Positions 8,385 through 16,541 of a stretch of DNA of 64,000 bases are shown here, in pieces. This stretch comes from Brevibacillus fortis (GTDB lineage Bacteria; Bacillota; Bacilli; Brevibacillales; Brevibacillaceae): contig NZ_PXZM01000001.1 of NCBI RefSeq assembly GCF_003013395.1, forward strand, positions 62,001 through 126,000, given 5' to 3'. The notes beneath the pieces were generated by a model. That model saw only the letters and a list, made by a program, of their open reading frames with translations. It was not told where the DNA came from and did no database searches. A program made the translations under genes and the position numbers. Each line of letters starts with the position of its first letter. Position 1 is the stretch's first letter.

Positions 8385-9366
8385 AATAAATCGTCAAATC
8401 CCACGTACTTGCCATATGCTTGAGCAGCGCGACACCTGCTACGCTGTTTCCGTACTGGTCAATCGCCGGTCCGTATACCCCAATTCCGCAGCCGCAAGCA
8501 AAAGGCAGCTCCCCCGAACGCCCACGCGGAGGGACAGCAGCCATAATGCCTCCGGACACGCCACTTTTCGCTGGCACGCCCACAAAAGCGGCAAAATTGC
8601 CGGAAGCGTTGTACATGCCGCATGTGACCATCAGCGCTTTGGTTACGCGGGCCAGCTCTTTGCCGAATAGCTGTTCCTTACGTATCGGATCATAGCCATC
8701 ATGAGCCAGAATCAAGCCGATTTTCGCGATGTCCTCTGCCGTTACCTCCAAGGAACATTGCCGGATGTACACGTCCAAAGCATCCTCTACCGGACAAGCC
8801 AAAAAGCCAGTAGCTGCGAGATAGTAGGCGAGGGAACGATTTCGGTTGGCCGTTTGCCACTCGGAGCGATACACATCCTCATTGATTTGATGCTTGCGTC
8901 CTGTCATGCGCTCGACCATTTGTTGAAAGGACAGGAATTTTTCCTGAGTCGAGTTCCCCTTCAACAAGGAAGAAACCGTAATGGCTCCTGCATTGATCAT
9001 CGGATTAAAAGGTCTTCCCGGCTTGTGCATTTCCAGACGAACCATCGAATCAAATGCGTCTCCAGTAGGCTCTACATCCACCTGCTCTAATACACTCGCA
9101 ATCCCGTGGTGCGTACATGCTGCGAGAAAGCTGATGACTTTTGAAATGCTTTGCAGGGTGAAAAGAGCATCGTAGTTTCCAGCCCTGCTGATTTGTCCAT
9201 CTGGTCCCACCACACAAATCCCTAGCTGTGTTGGGTCAGCCTCTTTCAATGCAGGGATATAAGCAGCACATTTGCCCCTGCTGGACTCCCCACGATATTG
9301 CTCGATCCATTGTTCCAAGCAGTCTGTTTCGATCGTTCTTGTTTGCTGCGCCACTTGACTAACCAT
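8383..9366 (-). CDS. glsA: Glutaminase A
   Basis: Glutaminase that converts L-glutamine to glutamate and ammonia in the cytoplasm. It belongs to the serine-dependent beta-lactamase-fold family. The nucleophile motif S-I-S-K lies in TLQSISKVISF near residue 67; also present are NPMINAGAI near 115 and the C-terminal GKSGVSGGI-like stretch (AKSGVSGGIMA). The length of 327 matches Bacillus glutaminases. I chose ATG 9366 (AAGGA just upstream), 19 bases after the amidohydrolase stop. Its place after a peptidase/amidohydrolase gene suggests that glutamine or glutamate released by that enzyme is used as nitrogen and carbon source. Confidence 0.92.
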   Translation of the reverse strand: MVSQVAQQTRTIETDCLEQWIEQYRGESSRGKCAAYIPALKEADPTQLGICVVGPDGQISRAGNYDALFTLQSISKVISFLAACTHHGIASVLEQVDVEPTGDAFDSMVRLEMHKPGRPFNPMINAGAITVSSLLKGNSTQEKFLSFQQMVERMTGRKHQINEDVYRSEWQTANRNRSLAYYLAATGFLACPVEDALDVYIRQCSLEVTAEDIAKIGLILAHDGYDPIRKEQLFGKELARVTKALMVTCGMYNASGNFAAFVGVPAKSGVSGGIMAAVPPRGRSGELPFACGCGIGVYGPAIDQYGNSVAGVALLKHMASTWDLTIY

Positions 9367-9385
9367 CTTCCTTTTCACCGTCGAT

Positions 9386-10810
9386 TTAAGCTTTTTGAGG
9401 TGGTTGAACATCGTCTGGGATGAGCGAGAAATATTCTTCTCCTTCCAAACGTTCCTGCAATTCGGCTTTTGCCTGTTCGATCCATGTCGGATTTTCCATC
9501 GCCTCAATCGCAGTAGCAGCCATGACTTTGCCTGCTTGCAGCATCCCTTTGTGTGCGATTGGCATGGCCCCTTGCGAGACGACCTGCCACGTATGGAATG
9601 GCGTTCCCAGTGCCCAGCATGTCGTCATGCATTGCATCGTCGGAACTTGCCAGCTGACATCTCCCACATCCGTAGATCCTGCGAGCGTAAACTCGTGCGT
9701 AGAAAGCGGCCCGATTACATCCGCAATCGCTTTGTCCTTCAGTTGCTTCGCTGTTTCACGGTCCAAACCGAACAACGACGCTCTCATATCCTCTGCGGAT
9801 AGGGTAGCCTGAATTTGTTGGGCATATTGCTGATCTGCTTCATCGTACGTAGGCACGCCGACTTCAACCAGATTTTTGTGCATGAGCTTGGCTAATACCG
9901 TATTTGGCACGAGATCAGAAGCCGTCCCTTCAAACACAGCTTCCATCGTGGTTCCCGTCATGAGAGCGGCTCCCCGTGCAATGTCGTAGACTCTTGCATA
10001 CAATTCCTTTACTTGCTGCTTTTTCGGAGCGCGAATCAAGTACACAACCTCCGCAAAAGGCTGGACGACGTTTGGCGAAATGCCGCCTGTATTCGTAATC
10101 GCATAGTGAACCCGTGCTTCCGGAATCATATGCTCCCTCATGTAGTTCACGCCTACGTTCATCAGTTCAACGGCATCCAGGGCACTGCGTCCCAAATGCG
10201 GCGCGGCTGCTGCGTGCGCGCTTTTTCCATGAAACTGAAAACGAACAGAGTAATTCGCAAGCGAGCTGATGTTCATGATGCTTGGTGCTGTCGCAGGGTG
10301 CCAGGAGAGCGCAAAATCTACATCAGCAAATACGCCAGCCCTTGCCAAATACGCTTTTCCAGAGCCAGCTTCTTCTGCTGGACACCCATAGTAGCGAACT
10401 GTACCTTGTAAGCCGGTTTTCTCCATGTAATCCTTGATGCCAACCGCTGCTGCCAACGCTCCGGCACCTAAAAGATTATGTCCACATCCATGCCCATGTC
10501 CGTCCGTTACAATCGGCTCATGGTTGATCGCGCCCTTTTTCTGGCTCAAACCTGCCAGCGCATCATACTCGCCCAGGATTGCCACGACAGGCTTGCCGCT
10601 TCCGAAGCTGGCAACAAAGCCAGTACCCAGTCCAGCGATTCCTTTCTCCACTTCAAAGCCTTCTGCTGCCAGCGCTTGACACAAATACTCGGCAGAACGA
10701 TGCTCCTCGAAGTAAATCTCTGGCGTTTCCCAAATTTTATCGCTAACGCGAATAAACGCGTCTCTTTTTTGTTCAATTAACGCAGAAATGATCTCGGTGG
10801 TTCTGTTCAT
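9386..10810 (-). CDS. M20-family amidohydrolase, AbgB-like
   Basis: Metal-dependent amidohydrolase of 474 residues, close in layout to p-aminobenzoyl-glutamate hydrolase subunit B. Visible are GEYDALAGLSQ near 88-98, the metal ligands of GHGHGCGHN (near 117-125), the catalytic/metal pair PAEEAGSGK near 165, the dimerisation domain inserted at SVRFQFHGKSAHAAAAPHLGRSA, and the late STDVGDVSW ligand region. Enzymes of this family split amide bonds of N-acyl amino acids or aminobenzoyl-glutamate. It starts at ATG after AAAGGAGCGTATGAA, 25 bases after the MFS stop. The neighbouring glutaminase and MFS genes suggest uptake and cleavage of a glutamate or glutamine conjugate; the exact substrate is inferred only. 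Confidence 0.85.
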   Translation of the reverse strand: MNRTTEIISALIEQKRDAFIRVSDKIWETPEIYFEEHRSAEYLCQALAAEGFEVEKGIAGLGTGFVASFGSGKPVVAILGEYDALAGLSQKKGAINHEPIVTDGHGHGCGHNLLGAGALAAAVGIKDYMEKTGLQGTVRYYGCPAEEAGSGKAYLARAGVFADVDFALSWHPATAPSIMNISSLANYSVRFQFHGKSAHAAAAPHLGRSALDAVELMNVGVNYMREHMIPEARVHYAITNTGGISPNVVQPFAEVVYLIRAPKKQQVKELYARVYDIARGAALMTGTTMEAVFEGTASDLVPNTVLAKLMHKNLVEVGVPTYDEADQQYAQQIQATLSAEDMRASLFGLDRETAKQLKDKAIADVIGPLSTHEFTLAGSTDVGDVSWQVPTMQCMTTCWALGTPFHTWQVVSQGAMPIAHKGMLQAGKVMAATAIEAMENPTWIEQAKAELQERLEGEEYFSLIPDDVQPPQKA

Positions 10811-10835
10811 TTCATACGCTCCTTTCTCTCGATGT

Positions 10836-12065
10836 TCAGGCGGATGCACTGTCGGCGTTTTGCTTCAACAGCTCGCCTTTTTCATAGTTCAACGATAATA
10901 GTGCGCCGATGCAGATGACTGCGAAGCCGATCAACATCCAGAACGCTGCATCAAAAGAACCGTTAAATGCTTCTACGATAAAACCGATCGCCATTGGTGT
11001 GATAAAACCAGCGAGCTGTCCACCTGTATTCACGATGCCCATCCCCGTTCCCGCTACGGCAGCCGGAAGATTTTTCAGGACAACAGACGGCAACAGGATG
11101 ATCACAAAGGAAAGGAACAGCGACACAATCGCTTGATACGTAATAAACATCGTCACGCTCGATGCAGTAAACATGAAGTACAAGAGAACCGCGACTACCA
11201 CACAGGAGAGACTACCAATAATTTTTTCGCGACCTTTTGGCAGCTTGTCCAGTACATAGCCGCTCACATAGATCCCTACCAACGTAGCGAAGCCTGGAAT
11301 GGTTTGCAGCCAGCCGAGTGAGATCATATCCAGCCCTCGTACTTTGCTCAAATAAGTTGGCATCCAGGTTGCAAGACCCCAGTTCACTGCGTAAATGCTA
11401 AAGTAAGCGATTAACAGACTCCATAGCAAAGGTGTTTTAAGCAGCAAAGCCAATGAGCTTTTTTGTTGATCGGAGCCAGTTGTATTCGTTACAGACTCTT
11501 CTTGCGGAAGTTTGATATAGCGGAAGTACAGGAAAGCAATGATTGCGCCAATGGCACCGATGACGACGAACATGGTTCGCCAGCCCATGGTTTGAATCAT
11601 CCAAACGGATAAAATCGGGGAGAAAAGTCCCACAATCGCACTAGAGGAGAGCATCACAGACATGGCTCGTGAGCGTTCCTTGACAGGAAAGATAGTGGCG
11701 ATAATTTTCGAGCTGGCTGGTTGGAAGCCACCTTCGCCGATCCCGAACAGAAAACGGATGAGAATCATCGAAGCCATAGACCAAGCGGCTCCAGTCAGCC
11801 CCGTAAAAATAGACCACATGACAACGGAAGCAATGAGTACTTTTCTGGCACCAAATCGATCTGCCAGCCAGCCACCAGGCATTTGCATGAGTGCATAGCC
11901 AGCAAAAAAGCTACTGAGCAAAAGTCCCGTGGATGAAGCACTGAGGCTCAAGTCTTCTGTGATCGTCAAAACGGCATAGTTCATGACGTATCGATCCAGG
12001 TTCCCTAATGCCCAGCCTAAAAAGAGTAGCGCTAAAATCCAGTTTCTCGTGCGTGCTGATACCAT
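10836..12065 (-). CDS. MFS transporter, anion:cation symporter type
   Basis: Twelve-segment major facilitator permease of 409 residues. The loop between helices 2 and 3 has GGWLADRFGARKV, and helix 4 has FGIGEGGFQPASSK, both typical of the ACS (D-galactonate/phthalate/glucarate) subfamily, which takes up organic anions with protons. It is the first gene of an operon with the AbgB-like hydrolase and glutaminase, so the likely cargo is an N-acyl amino acid or related anion. A 26-bp palindrome sits about 120-146 bases upstream. The start follows AGGAGGTATCCACAC. Confidence 0.88.
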   Translation of the reverse strand: MVSARTRNWILALLFLGWALGNLDRYVMNYAVLTITEDLSLSASSTGLLLSSFFAGYALMQMPGGWLADRFGARKVLIASVVMWSIFTGLTGAAWSMASMILIRFLFGIGEGGFQPASSKIIATIFPVKERSRAMSVMLSSSAIVGLFSPILSVWMIQTMGWRTMFVVIGAIGAIIAFLYFRYIKLPQEESVTNTTGSDQQKSSLALLLKTPLLWSLLIAYFSIYAVNWGLATWMPTYLSKVRGLDMISLGWLQTIPGFATLVGIYVSGYVLDKLPKGREKIIGSLSCVVVAVLLYFMFTASSVTMFITYQAIVSLFLSFVIILLPSVVLKNLPAAVAGTGMGIVNTGGQLAGFITPMAIGFIVEAFNGSFDAAFWMLIGFAVICIGALLSLNYEKGELLKQNADSASA

Positions 12066-12185
12066 GTGTGGATACCTCCTTCTAGATGCATTACTAAGCT
12101 AGTCTTTCATTTTCGCGAAAGCGCATTCATCTCGTTCAATGACTGACGATCCGCGCAAATATGGTCCAGCTCTCTTATTTAACGC

Positions 12186-12211
12186 ATATATTACGACATG
12201 TCGTTATATAT
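12186..12211. promoter_or_regulatory. 26-bp palindromic operator candidate
   Basis: The two half-sites ATATATTACGACA and TGTCGTTATATAT are reverse complements with one mismatch. It is located upstream of the MFS-amidohydrolase-glutaminase operon and next to the gene of a likely regulator (12296-13594). Probable operator for that operon. Confidence 0.6.
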
Positions 12212-12275
12212 ACTCTACGAAATGTTGAGACTATTGGCAACGGTTTTTTTTGACATTTCGTTTCCCCCATGAAAA

Positions 12276-12297
12276 AAGCACCCGTAACAGGGTGCTT
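12276..12297 (-). terminator. Terminator of the regulator gene
   Basis: Perfect stem AAGCACCC / GGGTGCTT, followed on the minus strand by TTTTTTC. It overlaps the stop codon of the regulator gene. Confidence 0.85.
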
Positions 12298-13594
12298 ACA
12301 AAAGTTTGTATCGTTTGGTAGGTCGTCCTCGCGTTGATTGCGATTCCTCCCCCGAGCTTTCCGCCAGCTCAACGGCGCATAAATCCGCGACGATTCGCTG
12401 TGCATTTCGCTCGCTCATCTGCAAATATTTGGCCAGGTCCTTTGTCGTGAAATCGGTCCACCCCATTTTTTGCAGCAAGGCATCGAGCTTTTTATAGCTT
12501 TTGACGCTGATGTTTCCTTTTTTCAGCTTTTCCAAAACCTCATCATCGTCGGCACGATACGAGTAGATGAGCTCCTCTTCCTGACCGACCCACTCCACGA
12601 TCGTTCCGTCATCCTGAATCATAACAATATCTCGTGCTGCTTTTTCCTTCGATTGGCGCAGTGCACGATGAGCATTCATCTCTGCTGCAAAAGCCGTCTC
12701 TCCAAAACCGATTCCAACAGCGACCGTCGTATCTGCTTCCTTCGCCAAAAACTCTACTGTGCTTTGCAAGGTAGGAATCTCCCTGTGAATCGTCCCGCGC
12801 GTGCTGAATATGACGTATCGGCCATTCCCATGCTCCAAAAGTGATCCGTCCACTTGCTCGCACAGCTTGATCAAGGCTTGCTTTATACGCAACTCCAAAT
12901 ATTGCAGATGATACGGGGTCTTTGCACTTTCCTTGATTCTGTCAAATTGCTCGACCTCGATCATCTCAATCCCGATCTGTGTATCCTTGAAATACGACGT
13001 GCGTACTTTCTCGACAAACACGCGTACCGTTTGCTGGATCTCCATATGGCTTGGCGAGATCCAATAGGCTGGGATACCTGCTTCTACTAGCGCTTGATAG
13101 ACGGTAGGATAACAGGTCATGGCAGCATCTGTCTTTTTCTCCTTCCATAGCGCAAGATGAAAATCCAGCAGCTCCTGCGGATCGATCGTAGCCTCAAACG
13201 TCTTCATATACATATCGCTTACAGAGATGTTGATGCTGTGCAGGGAATCTTCCATGAAGTTTGTGGATAAAAGCATATCAACGCTGACGCGATCGATTAA
13301 TTTCCGATGCGTGTAGACCATTTCCAAAAAGCCTTTATAGATGCTGGACTCCGTCGGGTAAATATGTTCCATCCGCTTGTCATCATCCAATGCTTGCTTG
13401 GCAATCAAGTACGGAATCGGTCCGGAAAAAAGCCAATGATCCACGTACTGGTCATTTTCCAAGACGATCTTTTCTGTCTCTTTTGTCTCTGTATACGGAT
13501 ACGGAACAAAATTCATTCCTTCCTCGAATTCCTTTGCAACCGCAAGAATTCTTTCTACCGATTGCTTGGGACCAACCACACCGATTTTAAACAT
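12296..13594 (-). CDS. Transcriptional regulator with CdaR/GGDEF-like domain and C-terminal HTH
   Basis: A 432-residue regulator of a poorly described type. Residues 1-220 form a mixed alpha/beta region starting MFKIGVVGPKQSVERI, reminiscent of a response or ligand-binding fold. Residues about 225-345 look like a degenerate GGDEF/CdaR-type domain (VGIGFGETAFAAEMNAHRAL). The C-terminal 60 residues form a winged helix (FTTKDLAKYLQMSERNAQR) ending in GRPTKRYKLL. The GGDEF catalytic residues are absent, so it should be a sensor. It starts at ATG 13594. Its position next to the MFS-AbgB-GlsA operon and a palindrome makes it the best candidate for that operon's regulator. Confidence 0.7.
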   Translation of the reverse strand: MFKIGVVGPKQSVERILAVAKEFEEGMNFVPYPYTETKETEKIVLENDQYVDHWLFSGPIPYLIAKQALDDDKRMEHIYPTESSIYKGFLEMVYTHRKLIDRVSVDMLLSTNFMEDSLHSINISVSDMYMKTFEATIDPQELLDFHLALWKEKKTDAAMTCYPTVYQALVEAGIPAYWISPSHMEIQQTVRVFVEKVRTSYFKDTQIGIEMIEVEQFDRIKESAKTPYHLQYLELRIKQALIKLCEQVDGSLLEHGNGRYVIFSTRGTIHREIPTLQSTVEFLAKEADTTVAVGIGFGETAFAAEMNAHRALRQSKEKAARDIVMIQDDGTIVEWVGQEEELIYSYRADDDEVLEKLKKGNISVKSYKKLDALLQKMGWTDFTTKDLAKYLQMSERNAQRIVADLCAVELAESSGEESQSTRGRPTKRYKLL

Positions 13595-13722
13595 CCATCT
13601 ATCAACCTCTGCGTTTCTATTTATACGAGCCTTGCTTACGACCATTCTATACGTATTCACGCAAACAAATCCACCCTTTGGTCGATTCGCTCACTTACAG
13701 GCAACTCACTGCCTGTCTTTTC

Positions 13723-14721
13723 TTAAGGCAAAAACAACTGTGGCACCGTATATAGCGCCGGGGAACCACCCGTATGCAGGAACAATACGTGATCACTCTT
13801 GTTAAAATGCCCTTCGCGAATCAAGCCGATTAACCCTGCCATCGCCTTTCCCGTATAGACCGGATCTAGCAAAATCCCCTCTGTCCGAGCGACCAGCCGA
13901 ACCGCTTCGATCATGCTATCCGTTGGAATCGCATAGCCTGGCCCGACAAATCGGTCGTCACAAAGCACAACTTCTACTCGTATATCCCCTTGCAAACCGA
14001 TCAGTGCAGCTGTACTTTGAAGCAATCCCGTCACCTTTGCTTCTTGTGCAGCCTGATCGCGGCTGACATTTATTCCGATTACTTTCGTGTTGGACTGACG
14101 CGCCATAAAACCGGCAATGAGACCTGCTTGCGTACCGCCACTTCCCGTTGCCGTCACGACGTAATCGTATGGAGTCGTCGTTTCCAGGGCCTGCTGCTCG
14201 ATTTCTTCCGCACACGCCATGTATCCCAAAGACCCAACTTCGTTGGAGCCGCCTACAGGGATCAGATAAGGTTTTCTTCCTTGTTTTCTCAGAATTTCCG
14301 CAAGCACCTCCATAGCCGCAAGCAGATCTGCCTCTGCCGGAATGACCTCGATTTTTTCTGCTCCCAGCAAGTGGAACAACAGGTGATTGCCGCTCGCTTG
14401 CGGATGATAGTTGCCCGTCTCAGGAGCGGACAGCACGAGTTGGCAGTGCAGACCTTCGCGAACGGCCGCCGCCAAAGTCAGCCGGCAGTGATTGGATTGG
14501 ACAGCTCCACAAGTAATCAGCGTGTCTGCCCCTTGCTCGATTGCCTCAGCCACCAAATACTCCAGCTTTCGTGTCTTATTTCCCCCTTCTGTCAAGCCAA
14601 GCATGTCATCCCTCTTGATAGAAATGCTCGGTCCTCCCAGCTCCTTGGAGAGTCTCTCCAGCCTTTCGATTGGTGTATGTCCCTGCGTGTACTTTCTGCG
14701 ATGGTAACGGATATGGTTCAT
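13723..14721 (-). CDS. dcyD: D-cysteine desulfhydrase (PLP enzyme)
   Basis: PLP-dependent enzyme of 332 residues from the ACC-deaminase/D-cysteine desulfhydrase group; it breaks D-cysteine into pyruvate, sulfide and ammonia. The PLP lysine lies in EGGNKTRKLEYL (near residue 50), followed by the AVQSNHCR substrate loop and the phosphate-binding region TGSGGTQAGL near 195. This group includes ACC deaminase, so the substrate is by similarity only. The start ATG 14721 follows AGAAGGGAAG. A single gene in its own unit; divergent from the small DUF2892 gene. Confidence 0.85.
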   Translation of the reverse strand: MNHIRYHRRKYTQGHTPIERLERLSKELGGPSISIKRDDMLGLTEGGNKTRKLEYLVAEAIEQGADTLITCGAVQSNHCRLTLAAAVREGLHCQLVLSAPETGNYHPQASGNHLLFHLLGAEKIEVIPAEADLLAAMEVLAEILRKQGRKPYLIPVGGSNEVGSLGYMACAEEIEQQALETTTPYDYVVTATGSGGTQAGLIAGFMARQSNTKVIGINVSRDQAAQEAKVTGLLQSTAALIGLQGDIRVEVVLCDDRFVGPGYAIPTDSMIEAVRLVARTEGILLDPVYTGKAMAGLIGLIREGHFNKSDHVLFLHTGGSPALYTVPQLFLP

Positions 14722-14859
14722 GCTTTTCTTCCCTTCTGCTTGGATTTTGGTATGGGATGGAAAAATCTTCGCGTTATGTAACTTTGTTACATGCAGCAAA
14801 AAAGTACTCCATTACAATAAGTCTCATCAATCACAAACACCATAACTGGAGGGATAAGT

Positions 14860-15063
14860 ATGAAAAACGTCGGTCGTTTTGATCAAATGTTTCGTATCAT
14901 TGCAGGGTTAGCCTTTCTGTCCTTGTTCTTCTTTCTGGAAGGAGGCTACCAATACCTTTCATTGGTGGGCATTCCGCTACTGTATACAGCTTTGACCAAA
15001 CAATGCTTCTTCTATCGTATCTTTGGGATTAGCTCTTGCCAACTTCCTTCGCACAAATCGTAA
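14860..15063 (+). CDS. DUF2892 small membrane protein
   Basis: A 67-residue protein with two hydrophobic helices and the DUF2892 pattern: MKNVGRFDQMFRII at the start, then G-I-P-L-L-Y-T-A, and a Cys in LTKQCFFYRIFGISSC. The same domain occurs as the membrane tail of some rhodanese proteins. The start is supported by GGAGGG nine bases upstream. Its function is unknown. Confidence 0.85.
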   Translation: MKNVGRFDQMFRIIAGLAFLSLFFFLEGGYQYLSLVGIPLLYTALTKQCFFYRIFGISSCQLPSHKS

Positions 15064-15147
15064 TTTTCACAATTGACCTTACCCCTTAGATTCTATACCA
15101 TTATCTGGTATTAATAACAGTACAATCAGAGAGGTAAGCAAACACGA

Positions 15148-15351
15148 ATGAATGTGCAAGCAGAAGCAAATGTAATTAAGCCAAAAGGATTGGGCGGCTG
15201 GTTAATCTGGCCGACCATTATTGTCGTTCTCAGCCCACTTTCCTTGCTTTCATCCGTTATTGGCATTTTTCAAGATTGTCAAAATCCCGTACCCTTTTTA
15301 CAGGGCAACGGGATTTTTGTTGGTTTACATTTTCTTGCTGTTATAGCATAA
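15148..15351 (+). pseudogene. Truncated DUF2569 membrane protein gene
   Basis: The first about 44 residues (KPKGLGGWLIWPTIIVVLSP and on) match the start of DUF2569 membrane proteins, which are normally about 150 residues with four helices. The frame then runs straight into a terminator hairpin (15281-15317), and the last 20 codons are hairpin sequence, not protein-like. It has a normal ribosome binding site (GAGAGG). This is a 5' gene fragment left by a deletion that also cut the histidine-kinase and DUF418 genes next to it. Confidence 0.65.
15281..15318. terminator. Bidirectional terminator hairpin
   Basis: Stem AAAATCCCGT / ACGGGATTTT with an inner CCC/GGG pairing. It ends the minus-strand histidine-kinase fragment and lies inside the frame of the truncated DUF2569 gene. 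Confidence 0.75.
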
Positions 15352-15640
15352 TCTCTATCCGTGTCCCTTGTCCCACGCGACTGTTTACCTTGATTTCTCC
15401 CCCATGTGCCACCACAATATCATGGGCGATGGCCATTCCGAGACCTGAGCCTTTATGAGACTGCCCTGTATTCGTTCCTCGATAATAGCGGTCAAAAATC
15501 CGTACGAGTTCCTCTTGCTTGATTCCTTTGCCGTTATCTTCAATCGTAATCAGGATACGCTGTTTTTTCTCCAAGCTCACTTTGATGCGGACATCTTCCT
15601 CATTGTGGACGATCGCAGCGCAAGCCGTTTCTTTAACTTT
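15341..15640 (-). pseudogene. Histidine kinase, C-terminal fragment
   Basis: Remnant of a sensor histidine kinase. It keeps the HATPase catalytic elements: the N-terminal edge VRIKVSLEKKQRILITIEDNGKGI (G1 box, read in two overlapping pieces), the F box FDRYYRG and the G2 box GSGLGMAIA, ending IEIML. The first 250 or so residues of a normal kinase (sensor, HAMP, dimerisation His) are missing. Upstream it joins, in a different frame, the 5' half of a DUF418 gene near 15600-15660. It cannot work alone. It probably came from a two-component system whose target operator may still be visible at 16282-16321. Confidence 0.7.
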
Positions 15641-16227
15641 TCCAGAACGTTCATATTCATCAGGGTGAAGCCTTCGACAAAATAGGTTAAAAACGATGTC
15701 AAGGAAGTAATTAACAGCATAACATCCAGTACAACCGGTATATCTGGCTTACCTCCATATAAATAATCATAGGACAACAAGTTCACCAAAATACCCGTGA
15801 GATGCAGCGTGATGGAAATGAAAAACAGTCTTTTCGCCGGAATTTTATGCAGAGCCAATAACACCAGCCCAATCAATGCGTATGACAGCAGTACATCGCC
15901 GCCCCAAATCATCGAGTGCAACCAGCCAATTGCACCCAGTGCAACCATGCGCCTGATGTAATAACGATACGGTTTTCCTTTTTCTTTGGCCCGGTTCAAG
16001 AAAATAGCCGCACCGACACCGAATAACAACGAAAAGATCGCGTAAAATTTGCCTGTTAACAAGATGTTGATCCAATCGGCATCTGGCAATAAGGTGCTGG
16101 AGACACCTGCTGTTTGAAAAAAGTTGGTGATGTTGACCAAAAATATGCCCATTAAGGCGAAGCCTCTTAGCATATCGATTTCTACGATCCGATTTTGTTG
16201 CGGAAGATGAACAGTATTTCCACTCAT
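15577..16227 (-). pseudogene. DUF418 membrane protein, N-terminal half
   Basis: The start IVEIDMLRGFALMGIFLVN is the signature of YeiB/DUF418-type membrane proteins, followed by about five hydrophobic helices. Full-length members have about 380-400 residues; this frame stops after 216, where it overlaps histidine-kinase sequence. I chose ATG 16227 (AAAGGA upstream, although spacing is long). The frame could still give a short membrane protein, but the family domain at the C-terminus is lost. Three 11-bp-phased repeats lie just upstream. Confidence 0.65.
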
Positions 16228-16281
16228 GTTGTATGCAAGTCCTTTCGTCTTATCTTTTATACAGGATTGAGTATAAATCTC

Positions 16282-16321
16282 GAACCTTTCCGCATCGTAA
16301 TCCGAACCTTTCAAGAACCTT
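16282..16321 (-). promoter_or_regulatory. 11-bp-phased direct repeats, response-regulator-type operator
   Basis: Three copies of AAGGTTC on the minus strand, at 16315-16321, 16304-16310 and 16282-16288. Start-to-start distances are 11 and 22 bases, so one degenerate copy may fill the gap. OmpR-type response regulators bind such one-turn direct repeats. It sits 55-95 bases upstream of the DUF418 start. Confidence 0.55.
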
Positions 16322-16351
16322 AAAAAAGCAGCCACTTCTACTCAAACAAAA

Positions 16352-16386
16352 AAACCTATCGCCTTACTATAATTGGCGATAGGTTT
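16352..16386 (-). terminator. Orphan terminator, minus orientation
   Basis: Perfect 12-bp stem AAACCTATCGCC / GGCGATAGGTTT, followed by TTTTTTG on the minus strand. No intact minus-strand gene ends here; the frame upstream (16387-16480) looks like a short remnant. Confidence 0.75.
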
Positions 16387-16484
16387 CCTAATATAAAATT
16401 GTTTCGGAACTTGCTTCATCACCAGGAAAAGATTCAGCATATCGACTGATGAAGCGATGCCTGTTCCTACGAGAAATAAAGCTC

Positions 16485-16516
16485 TTGACTTTACACCCAA
16501 CTGGAGAGTGTAAAAT
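16485..16516 (+). promoter_or_regulatory. MerR-type promoter/operator
   Basis: The -35 TTGACT and -10 TAAAAT are separated by 20 bases, a long spacer as in MerR-controlled promoters. Between them lies the dyad TTTACAC / GTGTAAA centred at 16502. It directly precedes the merR-family gene, so autoregulation is likely. Confidence 0.65.
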
Positions 16517-16541
16517 TTAAACGACAAAATCAGGAGGGAAG

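Noticed and set aside
8231..8404. N-terminal extension of the PfkB kinase
   Set aside because: It overlaps the glutaminase terminator hairpin and gene end; a strong GGAGG precedes the ATG at 8230, which gives the normal family start.
13990..14781. Plus-strand open frame (263 codons) opposite D-cysteine desulfhydrase
   Set aside because: Antisense shadow; the minus-strand PLP enzyme is complete.
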